Origin: an uncultured bacterium
Lineage (GTDB): Bacteria; Nitrospirota; Thermodesulfovibrionia; Thermodesulfovibrionales; Thermodesulfovibrionaceae
Length of the DNA stretch: 42,458 bases
Assembly: GCA_937998865.1 (NCBI GenBank)
Contig: CALLBR010000014.1
Coordinates: forward strand, 1 to 42,458
Reading direction: 5' to 3'
Made by a program: the position numbers and the translations under genes. The notes under the pieces are model-generated. The model had not been told where the DNA came from. It was given only the letters and a program-made list of their open reading frames with translations, and did not search any database. Positions within the stretch are counted from its first letter, which is position 1, and the number at the start of each line of letters is the position of its first letter. This document shows positions 18,759 through 28,252 of this stretch, piece by piece.

Positions 18759-18962
18759 ATTTTCTCTTCGCCATTGCTGCGCTAAGGAAATGAAAAATTT
18801 TTATGCTGAAATAAATTTATCTTGATTTATTGAACGAAGGACTGCAAAGAAGGATCTTTTTGAAGTTTTTAAGAACCTCTACCATGAGGGAAAGAAAAGA
18901 TTGCTTAGGCTTAACGCATAAGCTTCAAAAAATATCTACAGAAAAAGTAGAGCTAATAAATC

Positions 18963-18991
18963 TTTGACATCTTTAATATTTTTAGTTTAAA
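18963..18991 (+). promoter_or_regulatory. promoter of the FlgT-like gene and the uppS-to-helicase run
   Basis: A consensus TTGACA (18963-18968) is followed after 17 bp by TTTAAA (18986-18991). The ATG at 18999 begins 7 nt later with no Shine-Dalgarno, so the transcript is predicted to be leaderless. It is the only obvious promoter ahead of the thirteen plus-strand genes up to 31177. Confidence 0.65.
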
Positions 18992-18998
18992 CTTTTAA

Positions 18999-20654
18999 AT
19001 GCACATTTTCTTAAAAAGTTGTGTTTTGTTGATTATTTTATTTTTCTCAATTCCTAATGCTTTAGCCGAAAGTGAAATTTTTCATAAGCTAAAAGAGGAA
19101 GTTTTCTCCTTTTTTCCCATTGTATCGGGCAAAGTAAAAGAAATTGAAGGCAATACAGTCTTACTTAACAAGGGATTAAAAGAAGGATTAAAAATTGGTC
19201 AGCGAGTAATTCTTTTTGAAGAAGCAGTTCCCCTTATTCATCCTGTTACAAAACAAATTATTGGCAAATCAGAGAAAATAGTAGGTTCAGCAGAGATTAT
19301 TCAAGTTGACCAAGATTATTCAAAAGCAATTATTTTAGAAGGTGAAATAAAATCTAAGGATCAAGTGCTTTTTAAAATCCCAAAATCCAAAATCAAAGTA
19401 ATATATGCCCAGACAAATACTGAATGGGCAGTAGGAGAAGCATATTACAGAAATTTAAAAGAAAGTCAAAGATTTGAAATCATTGACGCACCCGTCAATA
19501 TTGATGACAAGGAAATACTCATTAAAACTAAACCAAATGCAGATATTTTACTCTTATTAATTCCAAAAAAACTAAACGGACAATTGAATCTCTCTCAAGA
19601 GCTTTATTGGGTTAAGGATAAAAAACTTTTCTCCAAAGTAGACATTGAAATCTCTCCAACAGCATTAATTGAATTAAGAAAAAAATATGCATCATTAATA
19701 GTTCCTGAGGGTCATACACTTCTTTCTTTCAGACTTTCAAGAAGCATAAACAGAGTTGCAACAGGTAATTTTGAAGGGAAGGATTTAACTCAGATAATAA
19801 TAGCCTCAGACAGTGAAATAAGCCTCTATAACATTGATGTGGATCTCAAACTTAAGAGCAACTATATTATTCCCTTGAGTGGAGATATATTATGGTTTGA
19901 CACAGGAGATATTGATAAAGATGGCAAGGAAGAGATAATAATTACTTTGAAACAGGACAACAGAGTAATTTCCTCTATAATAAAATGGCAAGAAGGTGAA
20001 TTCAAGGAAATTTCAAGGCTTGATAATGTCTTCCTAAGGATTTATGAAGGTCGTTTGCTTGCTCAAGCTTTTTCTCAAGCATCAGGATTTGATGGCGATA
20101 TATTTTTTATTAAGCCTTTTATAAATAGTTATGAAAAAATAGAAAGATTAAAATTACCAATAAAATCAAATATTTATGATTTTTATGTCCTTGCTAATGT
20201 AATATTTAAATGGGAAGAAGATGGCTATCTTTCAGCTTATAACGAAAAAGGCATTTCTATGTGGCGGTCAGCAGAACCTCTTGGTTTTGGACTTCAGTAT
20301 GAAAAACAAACAGGCATAGCCATGTTAAGCCTTGGTAAATGGCAAGTACATAGTAGAATAAAACCATTAAGCAATGGAATAATTGTTATTGAAAAGAAAC
20401 CTCTACTTGGACTGGTAAATGTGGCAACTTTGGGCTACAAGAGTTCTAAACTTAAACTCTTTCAATGGACTGGAATTGGCATTGAAACAACAGATTTAAC
20501 AGAGGAGATGTCTGGAGAAATACTTGACTATGCAGTTTCATCTGATAAAATGTATGTTTTAGTTAAACCACCCTTCGGTTTAAATCCAAAGAGAATTCTT
20601 CAGGGAGAAAGCCCCTTTGAAACCCTACTTCATATTCTTTCCCTTAAGTATTAA
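18999..20654 (+). CDS. secreted protein with FlgT C-like domain and VCBS/FG-GAP-like region
   Basis: The 551-residue product has a clear signal peptide (hydrophobic about 7-22, cleavage near NALA-ES). Residues about 40-110 (GKVKEIEGNTVLLNKGLKEGLKIGQ, then a DP/HPVTKQIIGKSE turn) resemble the FlgT C-terminal fold found in envelope proteins. A later segment (DTGDIDKDGKEEIIIT, about 305-320) is a calcium-type VCBS/FG-GAP repeat motif, suggesting a beta-propeller in the remaining C-terminal half. The specific function is unknown; an envelope or outer-membrane-associated role is inferred from domains and neighbours. It is 2 bp from uppS, so it is co-transcribed with isoprenoid and lipid genes. Confidence 0.75.
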   Translation: MHIFLKSCVLLIILFFSIPNALAESEIFHKLKEEVFSFFPIVSGKVKEIEGNTVLLNKGLKEGLKIGQRVILFEEAVPLIHPVTKQIIGKSEKIVGSAEIIQVDQDYSKAIILEGEIKSKDQVLFKIPKSKIKVIYAQTNTEWAVGEAYYRNLKESQRFEIIDAPVNIDDKEILIKTKPNADILLLLIPKKLNGQLNLSQELYWVKDKKLFSKVDIEISPTALIELRKKYASLIVPEGHTLLSFRLSRSINRVATGNFEGKDLTQIIIASDSEISLYNIDVDLKLKSNYIIPLSGDILWFDTGDIDKDGKEEIIITLKQDNRVISSIIKWQEGEFKEISRLDNVFLRIYEGRLLAQAFSQASGFDGDIFFIKPFINSYEKIERLKLPIKSNIYDFYVLANVIFKWEEDGYLSAYNEKGISMWRSAEPLGFGLQYEKQTGIAMLSLGKWQVHSRIKPLSNGIIVIEKKPLLGLVNVATLGYKSSKLKLFQWTGIGIETTDLTEEMSGEILDYAVSSDKMYVLVKPPFGLNPKRILQGESPFETLLHILSLKY

Positions 20655-20656
20655 AA

Positions 20657-21367
20657 ATGAGCAAAATTTTGAGACATGTTGCAATTATAATGGATGGAAA
20701 TGGAAGATGGGCTCAGATGAGAGGTTTACCGCGTTGGGAAGGACATAGACGAGGAGTAGAAAGAGTAAGAGAGATAATTAAAGCTGCTCTTAAATTAAAA
20801 ATAGAAATTTTAACTTTCTATGCCTTTTCCATAGAAAACTGGCAGAGACCAAAAAAAGAAGTTGAAATAATTATGGATCTACTAAAAAATCACCTCCAGA
20901 AAGAGCTAAATAATTTTCTAGTTCAAGGAATAAGATTCATAATGATAGGCAATCGTTCTTTTATCCCTCAGGAAATTTTAGATATTATTGAGAAGACTGA
21001 GAGAGAAACAATACACTGTAAAGAAATTATCGCACAATTTGCCATAAGTTACAGTGGAAGAGACGAAATTATACGATCCCTCTCAAAAGCAATTCGACAA
21101 AAAATAGATCCAGACAAAATTGATGAAAACATTATAAACTCTCTACTCGATACAGCAGGAATACCAGATCCTGATTTAATAATAAGAACCTCTGGAGAAC
21201 AAAGATTAAGTAATTTTCTTATTTGGCAATCTGCCTATTCAGAATTTTATTTTACTCAGACCCTTTGGCCTGATTTTACAGAAGACGAATTTACAGAGGC
21301 TATTCTTGATTTTCAAAAAAGACAGAGGAGATTTGGAAAAATAAGTGAATTTACAAGGGCACAGTAA
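20657..21367 (+). CDS. uppS: undecaprenyl diphosphate synthase
   Basis: The 236-residue cis-prenyltransferase condenses isopentenyl diphosphate units onto farnesyl diphosphate to make the C55 carrier for peptidoglycan and LPS. The HVAIIMDGNGRWA motif (about 7-19, catalytic D13), FYAFSIENWQRP and the C-terminal DLIIRTSGEQRLSNFLIWQ segment are diagnostic. Its start is 2 bp after the preceding gene and the 3' end overlaps cdsA by 23 nt. Confidence 0.99.
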   Translation: MSKILRHVAIIMDGNGRWAQMRGLPRWEGHRRGVERVREIIKAALKLKIEILTFYAFSIENWQRPKKEVEIIMDLLKNHLQKELNNFLVQGIRFIMIGNRSFIPQEILDIIEKTERETIHCKEIIAQFAISYSGRDEIIRSLSKAIRQKIDPDKIDENIINSLLDTAGIPDPDLIIRTSGEQRLSNFLIWQSAYSEFYFTQTLWPDFTEDEFTEAILDFQKRQRRFGKISEFTRAQ

Positions 21368-22136
21368 AAGAATTCTTATTGCTTTAGTTGCTATTCCCCT
21401 ATTAATAATAATTGTAGTAAAACTTCCTTCTTATTTTTTCCTTGGTTTAGTAGGACTTGTAAATTTGATTGCTACAGGAGAATTCTTAAAAATGTATAGA
21501 CTTACCACTACTTATGTAACCTTAGGAATTCTGCTTTCTACAATTTTATTTATTCTTAATTGCTTCTACTGGCCATATGCATTATTATATTATTCCTTGA
21601 GTTTTATTGTCATATGCACAATTCGGCTTTTTGAAAAAAAACAACCCCAAAATGCTTTAAAGGATATATCACCTCTTATAATAGGTATTCTATATATTCC
21701 TACTTTACTTGTTTTTCTTTGGTTTCTTAGACAGGAGGGATGGCAATGGATTATTTATCTCTTCACAGTTGTCTGGGCTTCTGACAGTTTTGCTTATTAT
21801 ATTGGAAAAGGTTTTGGTAAAAGAAAACTTTATCCAGAGGTTAGTCCCAAAAAAACATGGGAAGGTGCCATTGGTTCTGTTTCAGGTGGCCTTTTAGCCT
21901 CAGTGGTCATAGGATATTTACTAAACCTCCCGAAAAGTTCTCAAAGCCTGATTCTCTTGGGTTTTCTTATAGGATTCATATCAATTTTAGGGGACCTTAT
22001 AGAGTCTATGTTTAAAAGGGATGCAGGAGTAAAGGATTCAAGCATTCTCTTTTCAGAACATGGTGGCGTTCTTGATAAAATTGATGCAATGCTTTTTGCA
22101 GGGATAGCATTGTATTTTAGTTTAAGATTTCTATAG
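21345..22136 (+). CDS. cdsA: phosphatidate cytidylyltransferase
   Basis: The 263-residue integral membrane enzyme makes CDP-diacylglycerol from phosphatidate and CTP. It has about eight hydrophobic segments. The family signature near the C-terminus (SILGDLIESMFKRDAGVKDSS, then HGGVLDKIDAMLFA) is clear, with SDSFAYYIGKGFGKRKLYPEVSPKKTWEG before it. The start is a GTG at 21345 inside the end of uppS. The product feeds pgsA, encoded in the same run. Confidence 0.97.
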   Translation: MNLQGHSKRILIALVAIPLLIIIVVKLPSYFFLGLVGLVNLIATGEFLKMYRLTTTYVTLGILLSTILFILNCFYWPYALLYYSLSFIVICTIRLFEKKQPQNALKDISPLIIGILYIPTLLVFLWFLRQEGWQWIIYLFTVVWASDSFAYYIGKGFGKRKLYPEVSPKKTWEGAIGSVSGGLLASVVIGYLLNLPKSSQSLILLGFLIGFISILGDLIESMFKRDAGVKDSSILFSEHGGVLDKIDAMLFAGIALYFSLRFL

Positions 22137-22145
22137 GAGGATTCC

Positions 22146-23291
22146 TTGAAAAACATAGTTATTCTTGGAAGCACTGGTTCAATTGGAAAAAGTGCTCTTG
22201 ATGTAATTAAAGATTTTCCTCATAAATTTAGAGTATTAGGACTGGCTGCAAAAAGTAGTATTAATACTCTTGAAAGGCAAATTAAAGAGTTTAATCCCTC
22301 TTACGTGGCAGTATACGATGAGAAAGCTTACGAAGAATTAAAAAGCAGAGTCAAAACCTGTGAAATTTTATATGGTGAGGAAGGAATCTATAAGCTCGCC
22401 ACTTTACCTCAAGCAGATATAATTCTTTCTGCCATAGTAGGAGCTGCAGGACTACTGCCTACCTATGAAGCCGTAAAAGCAGGTAAAATTATAGGGCTTG
22501 CCAATAAAGAAAGTCTTGTGCTTGCAGGAGAATTAATAAAAAAAGAGGCAAAAAAAAGCAATGCCAAAATTATTCCTGTTGACAGTGAACATAGCGCAGT
22601 ATTTCAATGTATAAATGGCTGCAATAAGCCTTATATAAGAAAAATATGGCTTACAGCCTCAGGAGGTCCTTTTAGAGGAAGGAAAAAGCATGAGATAGAA
22701 AATGTTACTCCTCAAGAAGCTTTAAATCATCCTAAATGGAAGATGGGCAAAAGAATAACAATTGACTCTGCCACTCTTATGAATAAAGGTTTTGAAGTTA
22801 TAGAAGCTCATTATCTTTTTGACATTCCTGTTGATCAGATAGGCGTGCTAATTCATCCCCAGAGTATTGTTCATTGTCTTGTGGAATTTATAGACGGCAC
22901 ATATCTTGCCCAAATGAGTGAGCCTGATATGAAAGCTCCCATTGCTCTTGCTTTATCTTTACCTGAAAGACTTCCTAATGTTGTAAAACCCATAGATTGG
23001 GCAGTTACAACTAAATTGCAATTTGAATTGCCTGACACAAGTGTTTTCCCTTGCTTACATCTTGCCTATGAAGCAATTAAGATAGGCGGGACTATGCCAG
23101 CAGTTCTTAATGCTTCGGATGAGGTTGCTGTTGAAGCTTTTCTATCAGGCAAGTTAAAATTTAATGATATATACAAAATTATAAAAAAAGTTATGGATGC
23201 CCATTCCGCATCCTCAGCAAATAGCATTGAAGAGATCCTAAAAGCTGACAGCTGGGCAAGAAAAAGGGCAAAAAAGGAGATAGAAGGATGA
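22146..23291 (+). CDS. dxr: 1-deoxy-D-xylulose 5-phosphate reductoisomerase
   Basis: The 381-residue enzyme commits carbon to the MEP isoprenoid pathway using NADPH. Evidence: the nucleotide-binding GSTGSIGKSALDV (about 6-18), ANKESLVLAGELI, the metal site DSEHSAVFQC, and substrate-loop segments ASGGPFRG and HPKWKMGKRITIDSATLMNKGFE. The start is a TTG at 22146 with a perfect AGGAGG Shine-Dalgarno 6 nt upstream. It provides prenyl units for UppS, two genes earlier, and overlaps rseP by 4 nt. Confidence 0.99.
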   Translation: MKNIVILGSTGSIGKSALDVIKDFPHKFRVLGLAAKSSINTLERQIKEFNPSYVAVYDEKAYEELKSRVKTCEILYGEEGIYKLATLPQADIILSAIVGAAGLLPTYEAVKAGKIIGLANKESLVLAGELIKKEAKKSNAKIIPVDSEHSAVFQCINGCNKPYIRKIWLTASGGPFRGRKKHEIENVTPQEALNHPKWKMGKRITIDSATLMNKGFEVIEAHYLFDIPVDQIGVLIHPQSIVHCLVEFIDGTYLAQMSEPDMKAPIALALSLPERLPNVVKPIDWAVTTKLQFELPDTSVFPCLHLAYEAIKIGGTMPAVLNASDEVAVEAFLSGKLKFNDIYKIIKKVMDAHSASSANSIEEILKADSWARKRAKKEIEG

Positions 23292-24361
23292 ACTTTATCT
23301 ATGCAATAATTCTTTTTGGTTTTTTAATATTTATCCATGAATTGGGTCATTTTTTAGCTGCAAAACTAAGTGGCGTAAAAGTTCTCAAGTTTTCCATTGG
23401 CTTTGGACCGAGGTTAATTGGAAGAAAAATTGGAGAGACAGAGTATCTTTTAAGTGCAATACCTTTAGGTGGCTATGTAAAGATGTATGGTGAAGATGTG
23501 GGTGAAGAATCTATTGATGAAAAAAGATCCTTTAAACATCAGCCTGTTCATAAAAAAATTTTTATTGTTCTTGCAGGACCTCTTTTCAATATCTTAGGAG
23601 CAATTTTTCTATTTTGGATAATATTTGTCCATGGAGTGCCTGTTCTTAAACCTGTTATTGGAGAAGTAATGGAAAAATCACCAGCCCAATTATCAGGTTT
23701 ACAAAAGGGAGATAAAATTTTAGAAATTGAAGGACAAAAGATTAATAATTGGTTTGAGATGGCAACTTTTATTCAGCAAAATCCTGGAAAGGATTTAAAT
23801 TTTAAAATAGAGAGAGAAGGTAGAACCTTGGAGATAAAAATAAAACCTGAGACAAAAGAAACAAAAAATCTTTTTGGTGAAAAAATATCAGTAGGGCAAG
23901 TAGGAATAAAGCCTGCTGAGGAATTTTTTATCCAGAAAGAAAATCCAATCAATGCTTTTTACAAGTCCATAGAGAAATGTTATGAAATTGTAGAGCTTAC
24001 CTATCTTACAATTGTTAAGATATTCCAAAGAGTGGTTTCAACTGAAGTGATTGGTGGTCCTATTCTCATATTCCAAGCTGCTGGTAAAACGGCTGAACAG
24101 GGTTTAATAAGCTTTTTAAGCTTCGCAGCCATAATTAGCATTAATCTTGGTATCTTAAATCTCTTACCAATTCCTGTTCTTGATGGTGGTCATATTCTAT
24201 TCTTTTTAATTGAAGGGATAAGGAGAAAACCTCTTAGTGAAAAATTCATTGCCATATCACAAAAAGTTGGAGTTGCTTTTCTGATTGCTCTTATGATGCT
24301 TGCCTTCTATAATGATATTCTTAGGATTTTAAATCCGAGCAAAATGCCCTTTGGAAAATGA
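23288..24361 (+). CDS. rseP: site-2 zinc metalloprotease RseP
   Basis: The 357-residue membrane protease has HELGH (H17, E18, H21) in the first helix and the third zinc ligand in LLPIPVLDGGH near residues 295-305. A single PDZ domain occupies about 115-195; many enterobacterial RseP proteins have two. In other bacteria it cleaves anti-sigma factors and cleared signal peptides inside the membrane. The dxr-rseP adjacency in a cdsA cluster is widely conserved. It overlaps dxr and the Nudix gene by 4 nt each. Confidence 0.97.
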   Translation: MNFIYAIILFGFLIFIHELGHFLAAKLSGVKVLKFSIGFGPRLIGRKIGETEYLLSAIPLGGYVKMYGEDVGEESIDEKRSFKHQPVHKKIFIVLAGPLFNILGAIFLFWIIFVHGVPVLKPVIGEVMEKSPAQLSGLQKGDKILEIEGQKINNWFEMATFIQQNPGKDLNFKIEREGRTLEIKIKPETKETKNLFGEKISVGQVGIKPAEEFFIQKENPINAFYKSIEKCYEIVELTYLTIVKIFQRVVSTEVIGGPILIFQAAGKTAEQGLISFLSFAAIISINLGILNLLPIPVLDGGHILFFLIEGIRRKPLSEKFIAISQKVGVAFLIALMMLAFYNDILRILNPSKMPFGK

Positions 24362-24768
24362 AAAAAGCCTTTTCAGCAGGAGGAGTTGTATATAAGAAAG
24401 AAGGGAAAGATTTAAAAATCCTTCTAATTTCAACAAAAGAAGGCAAAATATGGGCACTTCCAAAGGGACTTGTAGAGAAAAACGAAACTCCTCAACAGGC
24501 TGCCCTTAGGGAAATAAAAGAAGAGACAGGAATTGATGGCAAAATAATAAATGAGCTTGGAGAAGTATCATACTGGTTTCATCTGGAAGGTGAAAAATAT
24601 TTCAAAACCGTTAAATATTATCTTGTAGAATACATGAATGGCAAGATTACTCCTCAATGGGAGATTGATGATGCTGAGTGGTTTAGACCAGAGGAAGCAC
24701 TGAGTAAATTAACCTATGAAAGCGATAAAAAAATACTAGAAAAAGCTCTTGAGAAGATCTATGGATAA
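24358..24768 (+). CDS. Nudix hydrolase
   Basis: The 136-residue single-domain protein carries a complete Nudix box, G-x5-E-x7-REIKEETGI (about residues 38-60), which holds the catalytic magnesium. The N-terminal [18 protein letters not shown] strand is typical of diadenosine-polyphosphate or small nucleotide hydrolases such as Ap4A hydrolase, but the substrate cannot be fixed from sequence. It is translationally coupled to rseP (ATGA) and overlaps the next gene by 8 nt. Confidence 0.92.
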   Translation: MKKAFSAGGVVYKKEGKDLKILLISTKEGKIWALPKGLVEKNETPQQAALREIKEETGIDGKIINELGEVSYWFHLEGEKYFKTVKYYLVEYMNGKITPQWEIDDAEWFRPEEALSKLTYESDKKILEKALEKIYG

Positions 24769-25768
24769 AATACTATCAAAAAGACAGTTAAAAGAAAAGT
24801 TAGAGAAACTTAAAAAAGAAGGAAAAAAAATAATTTTTACCAATGGCTGCTTTGATATTCTTCATGTAGGCCACATAAGATATCTGAGAGAAGCAAAAAA
24901 ATTGGGTGATGTTCTGGTGGTAGGTCTAAATTCTGATAAGTCAGTGCAAAAAATTAAACCCCTTAGGCCTATAAATCCTGAAAAACAAAGAGCAGAGGTC
25001 CTGGCGTCCCTTGAAATGGTAGATTTCGTAACAATTTTTGAAGAGGAAACCCCTTATTCTTTAATAAAATTTCTAAAGCCTCATATTCTCGTAAAAGGAG
25101 GAGACTGGAAAATTGAAAGCATTGTCGGTGCAGACTTAGTAGAAAAAGTATACAGTCTTCCCTATTTTGAAGGTTTCTCCACCACCTTAATAATAGAAAA
25201 GATTATAGACAAATATGGTTTAAAATACAACCAAGAGCCATCAAAAGATATTATAGAGAAAGCTAAAAAGATTAAGTTTTTAATTTTGGATGTGGATGGC
25301 GTACTCACCCAAGGAGGAATAATTCTTGACAATGAAAACAACGAACTTAAAATATTCGATGTAAGAGATGGTCACGGGCTTGTAATGATTAAAAAAGTTG
25401 GATTAAATATAGCTGTAATAACTGGAAGAGACTCTAAAGCCTTAGAAAGAAGAATGAAAGAATTAGGGATTAGTGAAGTTTATCAGGGAGTGAGGGAAAA
25501 ACTTAAAATTTTCAATGAGATACTTGAAAAATATAAATTAAAAAAAGAAGAAATCTGTGCTATGGGAGATGACATAATTGATTTATCAATATTAAGCCAC
25601 GTAGGATTTTCAGCTTGTCCAAGGGATGCCCATGAAGAAGTAAAGAAGAGAGTAGACTTCGTTACCAAAAAAAATGCTGGTCAAGGAGCTGTAAGGGAAC
25701 TTTGTGACCTTATTCTCAAATCTCAAGGGCTTATGGGTAAATTTATAGATGAATATAAAAACCTTTAA
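24761..25768 (+). CDS. fusion of heptose-1-phosphate adenylyltransferase (HldE C-domain type) and KDO-8-phosphate phosphatase (KdsC)
   Basis: The 335-residue protein contains two enzymes. Residues 1-155 are a nucleotidyltransferase of the RfaE2/HldE C-terminal type: [17 protein letters not shown] with HxGH (H35, H38), [17 protein letters not shown], and the [15 protein letters not shown] pair. It would attach AMP to D-glycero-beta-D-manno-heptose 1-phosphate. Residues about 170-335 are a KdsC-type HAD phosphatase: [12 protein letters not shown] (D177, D179), [26 protein letters not shown] (269-273) and [14 protein letters not shown] prefer ATG 24761 to an in-frame TTG 12 nt earlier because of its purine-rich GAGAAGA upstream and the homology start. 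Both activities supply LPS inner-core sugars. Confidence 0.93.
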   Translation: MDKILSKRQLKEKLEKLKKEGKKIIFTNGCFDILHVGHIRYLREAKKLGDVLVVGLNSDKSVQKIKPLRPINPEKQRAEVLASLEMVDFVTIFEEETPYSLIKFLKPHILVKGGDWKIESIVGADLVEKVYSLPYFEGFSTTLIIEKIIDKYGLKYNQEPSKDIIEKAKKIKFLILDVDGVLTQGGIILDNENNELKIFDVRDGHGLVMIKKVGLNIAVITGRDSKALERRMKELGISEVYQGVREKLKIFNEILEKYKLKKEEICAMGDDIIDLSILSHVGFSACPRDAHEEVKKRVDFVTKKNAGQGAVRELCDLILKSQGLMGKFIDEYKNL

Positions 25769-26285
25769 TCTTCCTACATCATTGACAGTTTTTCGCATAC
25801 TTTTAATTCCCTTGTTCATTATTGAAGCTCCTTCAAATCCTCACATTGGAGCACTTTTATTTCTCATAGCTTCTATAACCGACTTTCTTGATGGTTATTT
25901 AGCAAGAAAATTCAAACAGATCACGAAATTAGGCATTATATTAGATCCTATTGCCGATAAACTTCTTGTTATTACAGCTCTTATCATAATTGTTGAACTG
26001 GGAATGATTTCCTCATGGTTAGCAACTATTATAATTTCAAGAGAGTTTATAGTAACAACTCTTAGATTTTATGCTTTGTCAAAGGGAATTGTAATACCTG
26101 CTGAAAAAGCAGGAAAAATAAAAACAGTTCTACAAATGATCTCCATATTATTTATTCTAATTGCTGACGAAATTCTGGGAGTTGACCTTTATGATATAGG
26201 ACTTCTTCTTCTTTATATGGCAACAGCTATGGCAGTCTATTCTGGAATAGGTTATATCTATAATTTATGGAGAGCATTAAAATGA
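25749..26285 (+). CDS. pgsA: CDP-diacylglycerol-glycerol-3-phosphate 3-phosphatidyltransferase
   Basis: The 178-residue membrane enzyme makes phosphatidylglycerophosphate from CDP-diacylglycerol. The CDP-alcohol phosphotransferase motif D-G-x2-A-R-x8-G-x3-D-x3-D is complete ([23 protein letters not shown], about 48-70), within five to six hydrophobic segments. Length and the N-terminal [14 protein letters not shown] favour PgsA over PssA. The start lies 20 nt inside the previous gene. Confidence 0.95.
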   Translation: MNIKTFNLPTSLTVFRILLIPLFIIEAPSNPHIGALLFLIASITDFLDGYLARKFKQITKLGIILDPIADKLLVITALIIIVELGMISSWLATIIISREFIVTTLRFYALSKGIVIPAEKAGKIKTVLQMISILFILIADEILGVDLYDIGLLLLYMATAMAVYSGIGYIYNLWRALK

Positions 26286-26875
26286 ATTTTTTACTCTTCA
26301 CTTTTGCCTTATTTTTTGGTTCCATTCCATGGGGTTATCTTATTGGTAAATGGAAAGGAATAGATTTAAGAAAAAGCGGAAGTGGTAATATTGGTGCCAC
26401 AAATGTATTAAGAATCATAGGCAAAAAAGAAGCATTAATCACTCTTTTACTCGACATGTCAAAAGGTTTCATACCAGTTATTCTAGCAAGACTCTATTAT
26501 CCCCATGAACAGAATTTAGTTTCAATGGAAATTGCAGGAATTTTAGCAATTCTGGGACATTGTTTCACTCCTTTTCTAAAATTTAAAGGTGGTAAAGGAG
26601 TTGCCACAAGTATAGGGGTTATTTTAGCTTATACACCTTTAGCAGGAATAACTACAGTAATGCTATGGATAGCGATGTTCTTAATTTTTCGTATTTCATC
26701 CCTTTCAGCTCTTACAGCTTTTAGCCTTTTACCCTTAAATCTTTTCCTTTTAAACTATCCTGAAAAATCAATCATATTTTCTTTTTGTATTGTGGTAATA
26801 ATTTATATAAAACATTTCTCTAACATAAAAAGATTGTTAAAAGGAATAGAGCCTAAAATAGGTGATAAAAAATGA
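26282..26875 (+). CDS. plsY: acyl-phosphate:glycerol-3-phosphate acyltransferase PlsY
   Basis: This membrane protein, 197 residues from the chosen start, transfers an acyl group from acyl phosphate to glycerol 3-phosphate, the first step of phospholipid synthesis. Diagnostic motifs are [13 protein letters not shown], the [13 protein letters not shown] loop, and [23 protein letters not shown] 26282 overlaps the pgsA stop as ATGA and has GGAGAG 6 nt upstream, so I prefer it to an in-frame ATG at 26267. Confidence 0.97.
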   Translation: MNFLLFTFALFFGSIPWGYLIGKWKGIDLRKSGSGNIGATNVLRIIGKKEALITLLLDMSKGFIPVILARLYYPHEQNLVSMEIAGILAILGHCFTPFLKFKGGKGVATSIGVILAYTPLAGITTVMLWIAMFLIFRISSLSALTAFSLLPLNLFLLNYPEKSIIFSFCIVVIIYIKHFSNIKRLLKGIEPKIGDKK

Positions 26876-27546
26876 AAAAAGCAGTAATTTTATTAAGTGG
26901 CGGAATTGACTCCTCTACAACGCTCGCCATTGCAAAAAATGAAGGGTATGAGTGTTTTGCTCTTTCCTTTGACTATGGGCAAAGGCATAAAATCGAGCTT
27001 TTAAGTGCAAAAAAAATAGCAGAAGCTTTAGGAGTGAAAGAACATTTAATTATATCTTTTGATATGAAAAAAATTGGAGGTTCTGCTTTAACTACAGAAA
27101 TAGAAGTTCCAAAAGGACAAATTCAAGGTATTCCTGTCACATATGTTCCAGCAAGAAACACTATATTTTTAAGCTTTGCTCTTGCCTGGGCTGAAGTTCT
27201 TATGTGTCCAAACATATTCATAGGAGCAAACTTCGTTGATTATTCAGGTTATCCAGACTGTAGACCAGAATATCTCAAGGCTTTTGAGGCTATGGCAAAT
27301 CTTGCTACTAAGGTAGCAGTAGAAGGTAAGATTAAATTCAAAATTGAGGCTCCTCTTCTTTACCTTACAAAAGCTGAAATAATAAAAAGGGGAATTCAAC
27401 TCGGACTAGATTACTCTCTAACATGGAGTTGTTATGATCCTCAAGGAGATCCTGAGTCACCCCTGCCCTGTCTTAGATGTCCAAGTTGCCTTTTAAGACA
27501 AAAAGGCTTTAGAGAAGCTGGGATAAAAGATCCTTTAGTGAAATGA
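26872..27546 (+). CDS. queC: 7-cyano-7-deazaguanine synthase QueC
   Basis: The 224-residue ATP-dependent enzyme makes preQ0 from 7-carboxy-7-deazaguanine in queuosine biosynthesis. It has the PP-loop [13 protein letters not shown] (about 7-19), [44 protein letters not shown] and a zinc site of four Cys near the C-terminus (WSCYD, then PCLRCPSC). Other queuosine genes are not in the window; it appears simply embedded in the lipid operon and overlaps plsY and the acyltransferase by 4 nt each. Confidence 0.98.
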   Translation: MKKAVILLSGGIDSSTTLAIAKNEGYECFALSFDYGQRHKIELLSAKKIAEALGVKEHLIISFDMKKIGGSALTTEIEVPKGQIQGIPVTYVPARNTIFLSFALAWAEVLMCPNIFIGANFVDYSGYPDCRPEYLKAFEAMANLATKVAVEGKIKFKIEAPLLYLTKAEIIKRGIQLGLDYSLTWSCYDPQGDPESPLPCLRCPSCLLRQKGFREAGIKDPLVK

Positions 27547-28250
27547 TTACTCTTAGGTTACATACTAATGTAATAAAAAAAATAATTCTTAGTGCCATTA
27601 AGGCTAAAAGAGGAAAATACGATTACGCAGAGCTTGTTATTGATGGTTTAAAAATTCTTGATATGATGAGAAATGTAGGATGTAAAATTACAATTCAAGG
27701 AATTGAAAATCTTGCAAATTTAAATCCTCCCTGTGTCTTCATTTCAAACCATATGAGCACCCTTGAAACCCTCGTATTACCGGGAGTAATTGGAAAAGAT
27801 TTTAAGATTACTTTTGTAGTAAAAAAATCTCTGCTAAGTTATCCTTTTTTTGGTAAAATTCTCTCTGCTCTTGAACCCATTCCTGTAGGACGGAAAAATC
27901 CAAAAGAAGACTATAAAGTGGTGATGGAAGAAGGGATTAAAAGACTCAAAAAGGGAATTTCAGTTGTTGTTTTTCCCCAAGCCACAAGACAAGTTATTTT
28001 TGATCCAAACAAGTTTAATACCTTGGGAATTAAGCTCGCTAAAAAAGCAAATGTTCCTGCTGTTCCAATAGCGCTTAGGACCGATGCATGGGGTATAGGT
28101 AAGATAATAAAAGATTTCGGTAAAATTGACCCATCGAAACCCATTTGCTTTTTTATAGGAAAGCCTCTTCATATTGAAGATAAAGGAGTAAGGGAGCACC
28201 TTCAGATTATTGAGTTTATCAAGCATTCTTTAGGAAAATGTTATAATTAA
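27543..28250 (+). CDS. PlsC-like lysophospholipid acyltransferase with variant motifs
   Basis: The 235-residue protein has the LPLAT fold order. [10 protein letters not shown] (H70, E75) takes the place of motif I, normally NHx4[15 protein letters not shown] and VGRKNP take motif II. VFPQATR (144-149) takes motif III, normally FPEGTR, and VPAVPIAL takes motif IV. Thus Asp becomes Glu in motif I and Glu becomes Gln in motif III. I recall similar variants among deltaproteobacterial homologues, so it may be a coherent subfamily rather than a dead enzyme. Substrate is uncertain: 1-acyl-glycerol-3-phosphate is the natural guess given adjacent plsY, pgsA and cdsA. Confidence 0.82.
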   Translation: MITLRLHTNVIKKIILSAIKAKRGKYDYAELVIDGLKILDMMRNVGCKITIQGIENLANLNPPCVFISNHMSTLETLVLPGVIGKDFKITFVVKKSLLSYPFFGKILSALEPIPVGRKNPKEDYKVVMEEGIKRLKKGISVVVFPQATRQVIFDPNKFNTLGIKLAKKANVPAVPIALRTDAWGIGKIIKDFGKIDPSKPICFFIGKPLHIEDKGVREHLQIIEFIKHSLGKCYN

Positions 28251-28252
28251 CT

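Larger units (their letters stand above)
18700..18998. other. 299-bp divergent intergenic region between mrp and the FlgT-like gene
   Basis: It holds the mrp promoter on the minus strand and the promoter of the 18999-31177 run on the plus strand. The middle contains an open stretch without a start codon (18826-18921) of basic, helical composition that may be a gene remnant. I see no RNA gene or convincing repeat in it. Confidence 0.6.

Noticed and set aside
18826-18921. Open stretch encoding about 31 basic, helical residues between mrp and the FlgT-like gene
   Set aside because: It has no start codon and is bounded by in-frame stops. It may be a decayed gene end, but I cannot assign a family, so it is not listed as a pseudogene.
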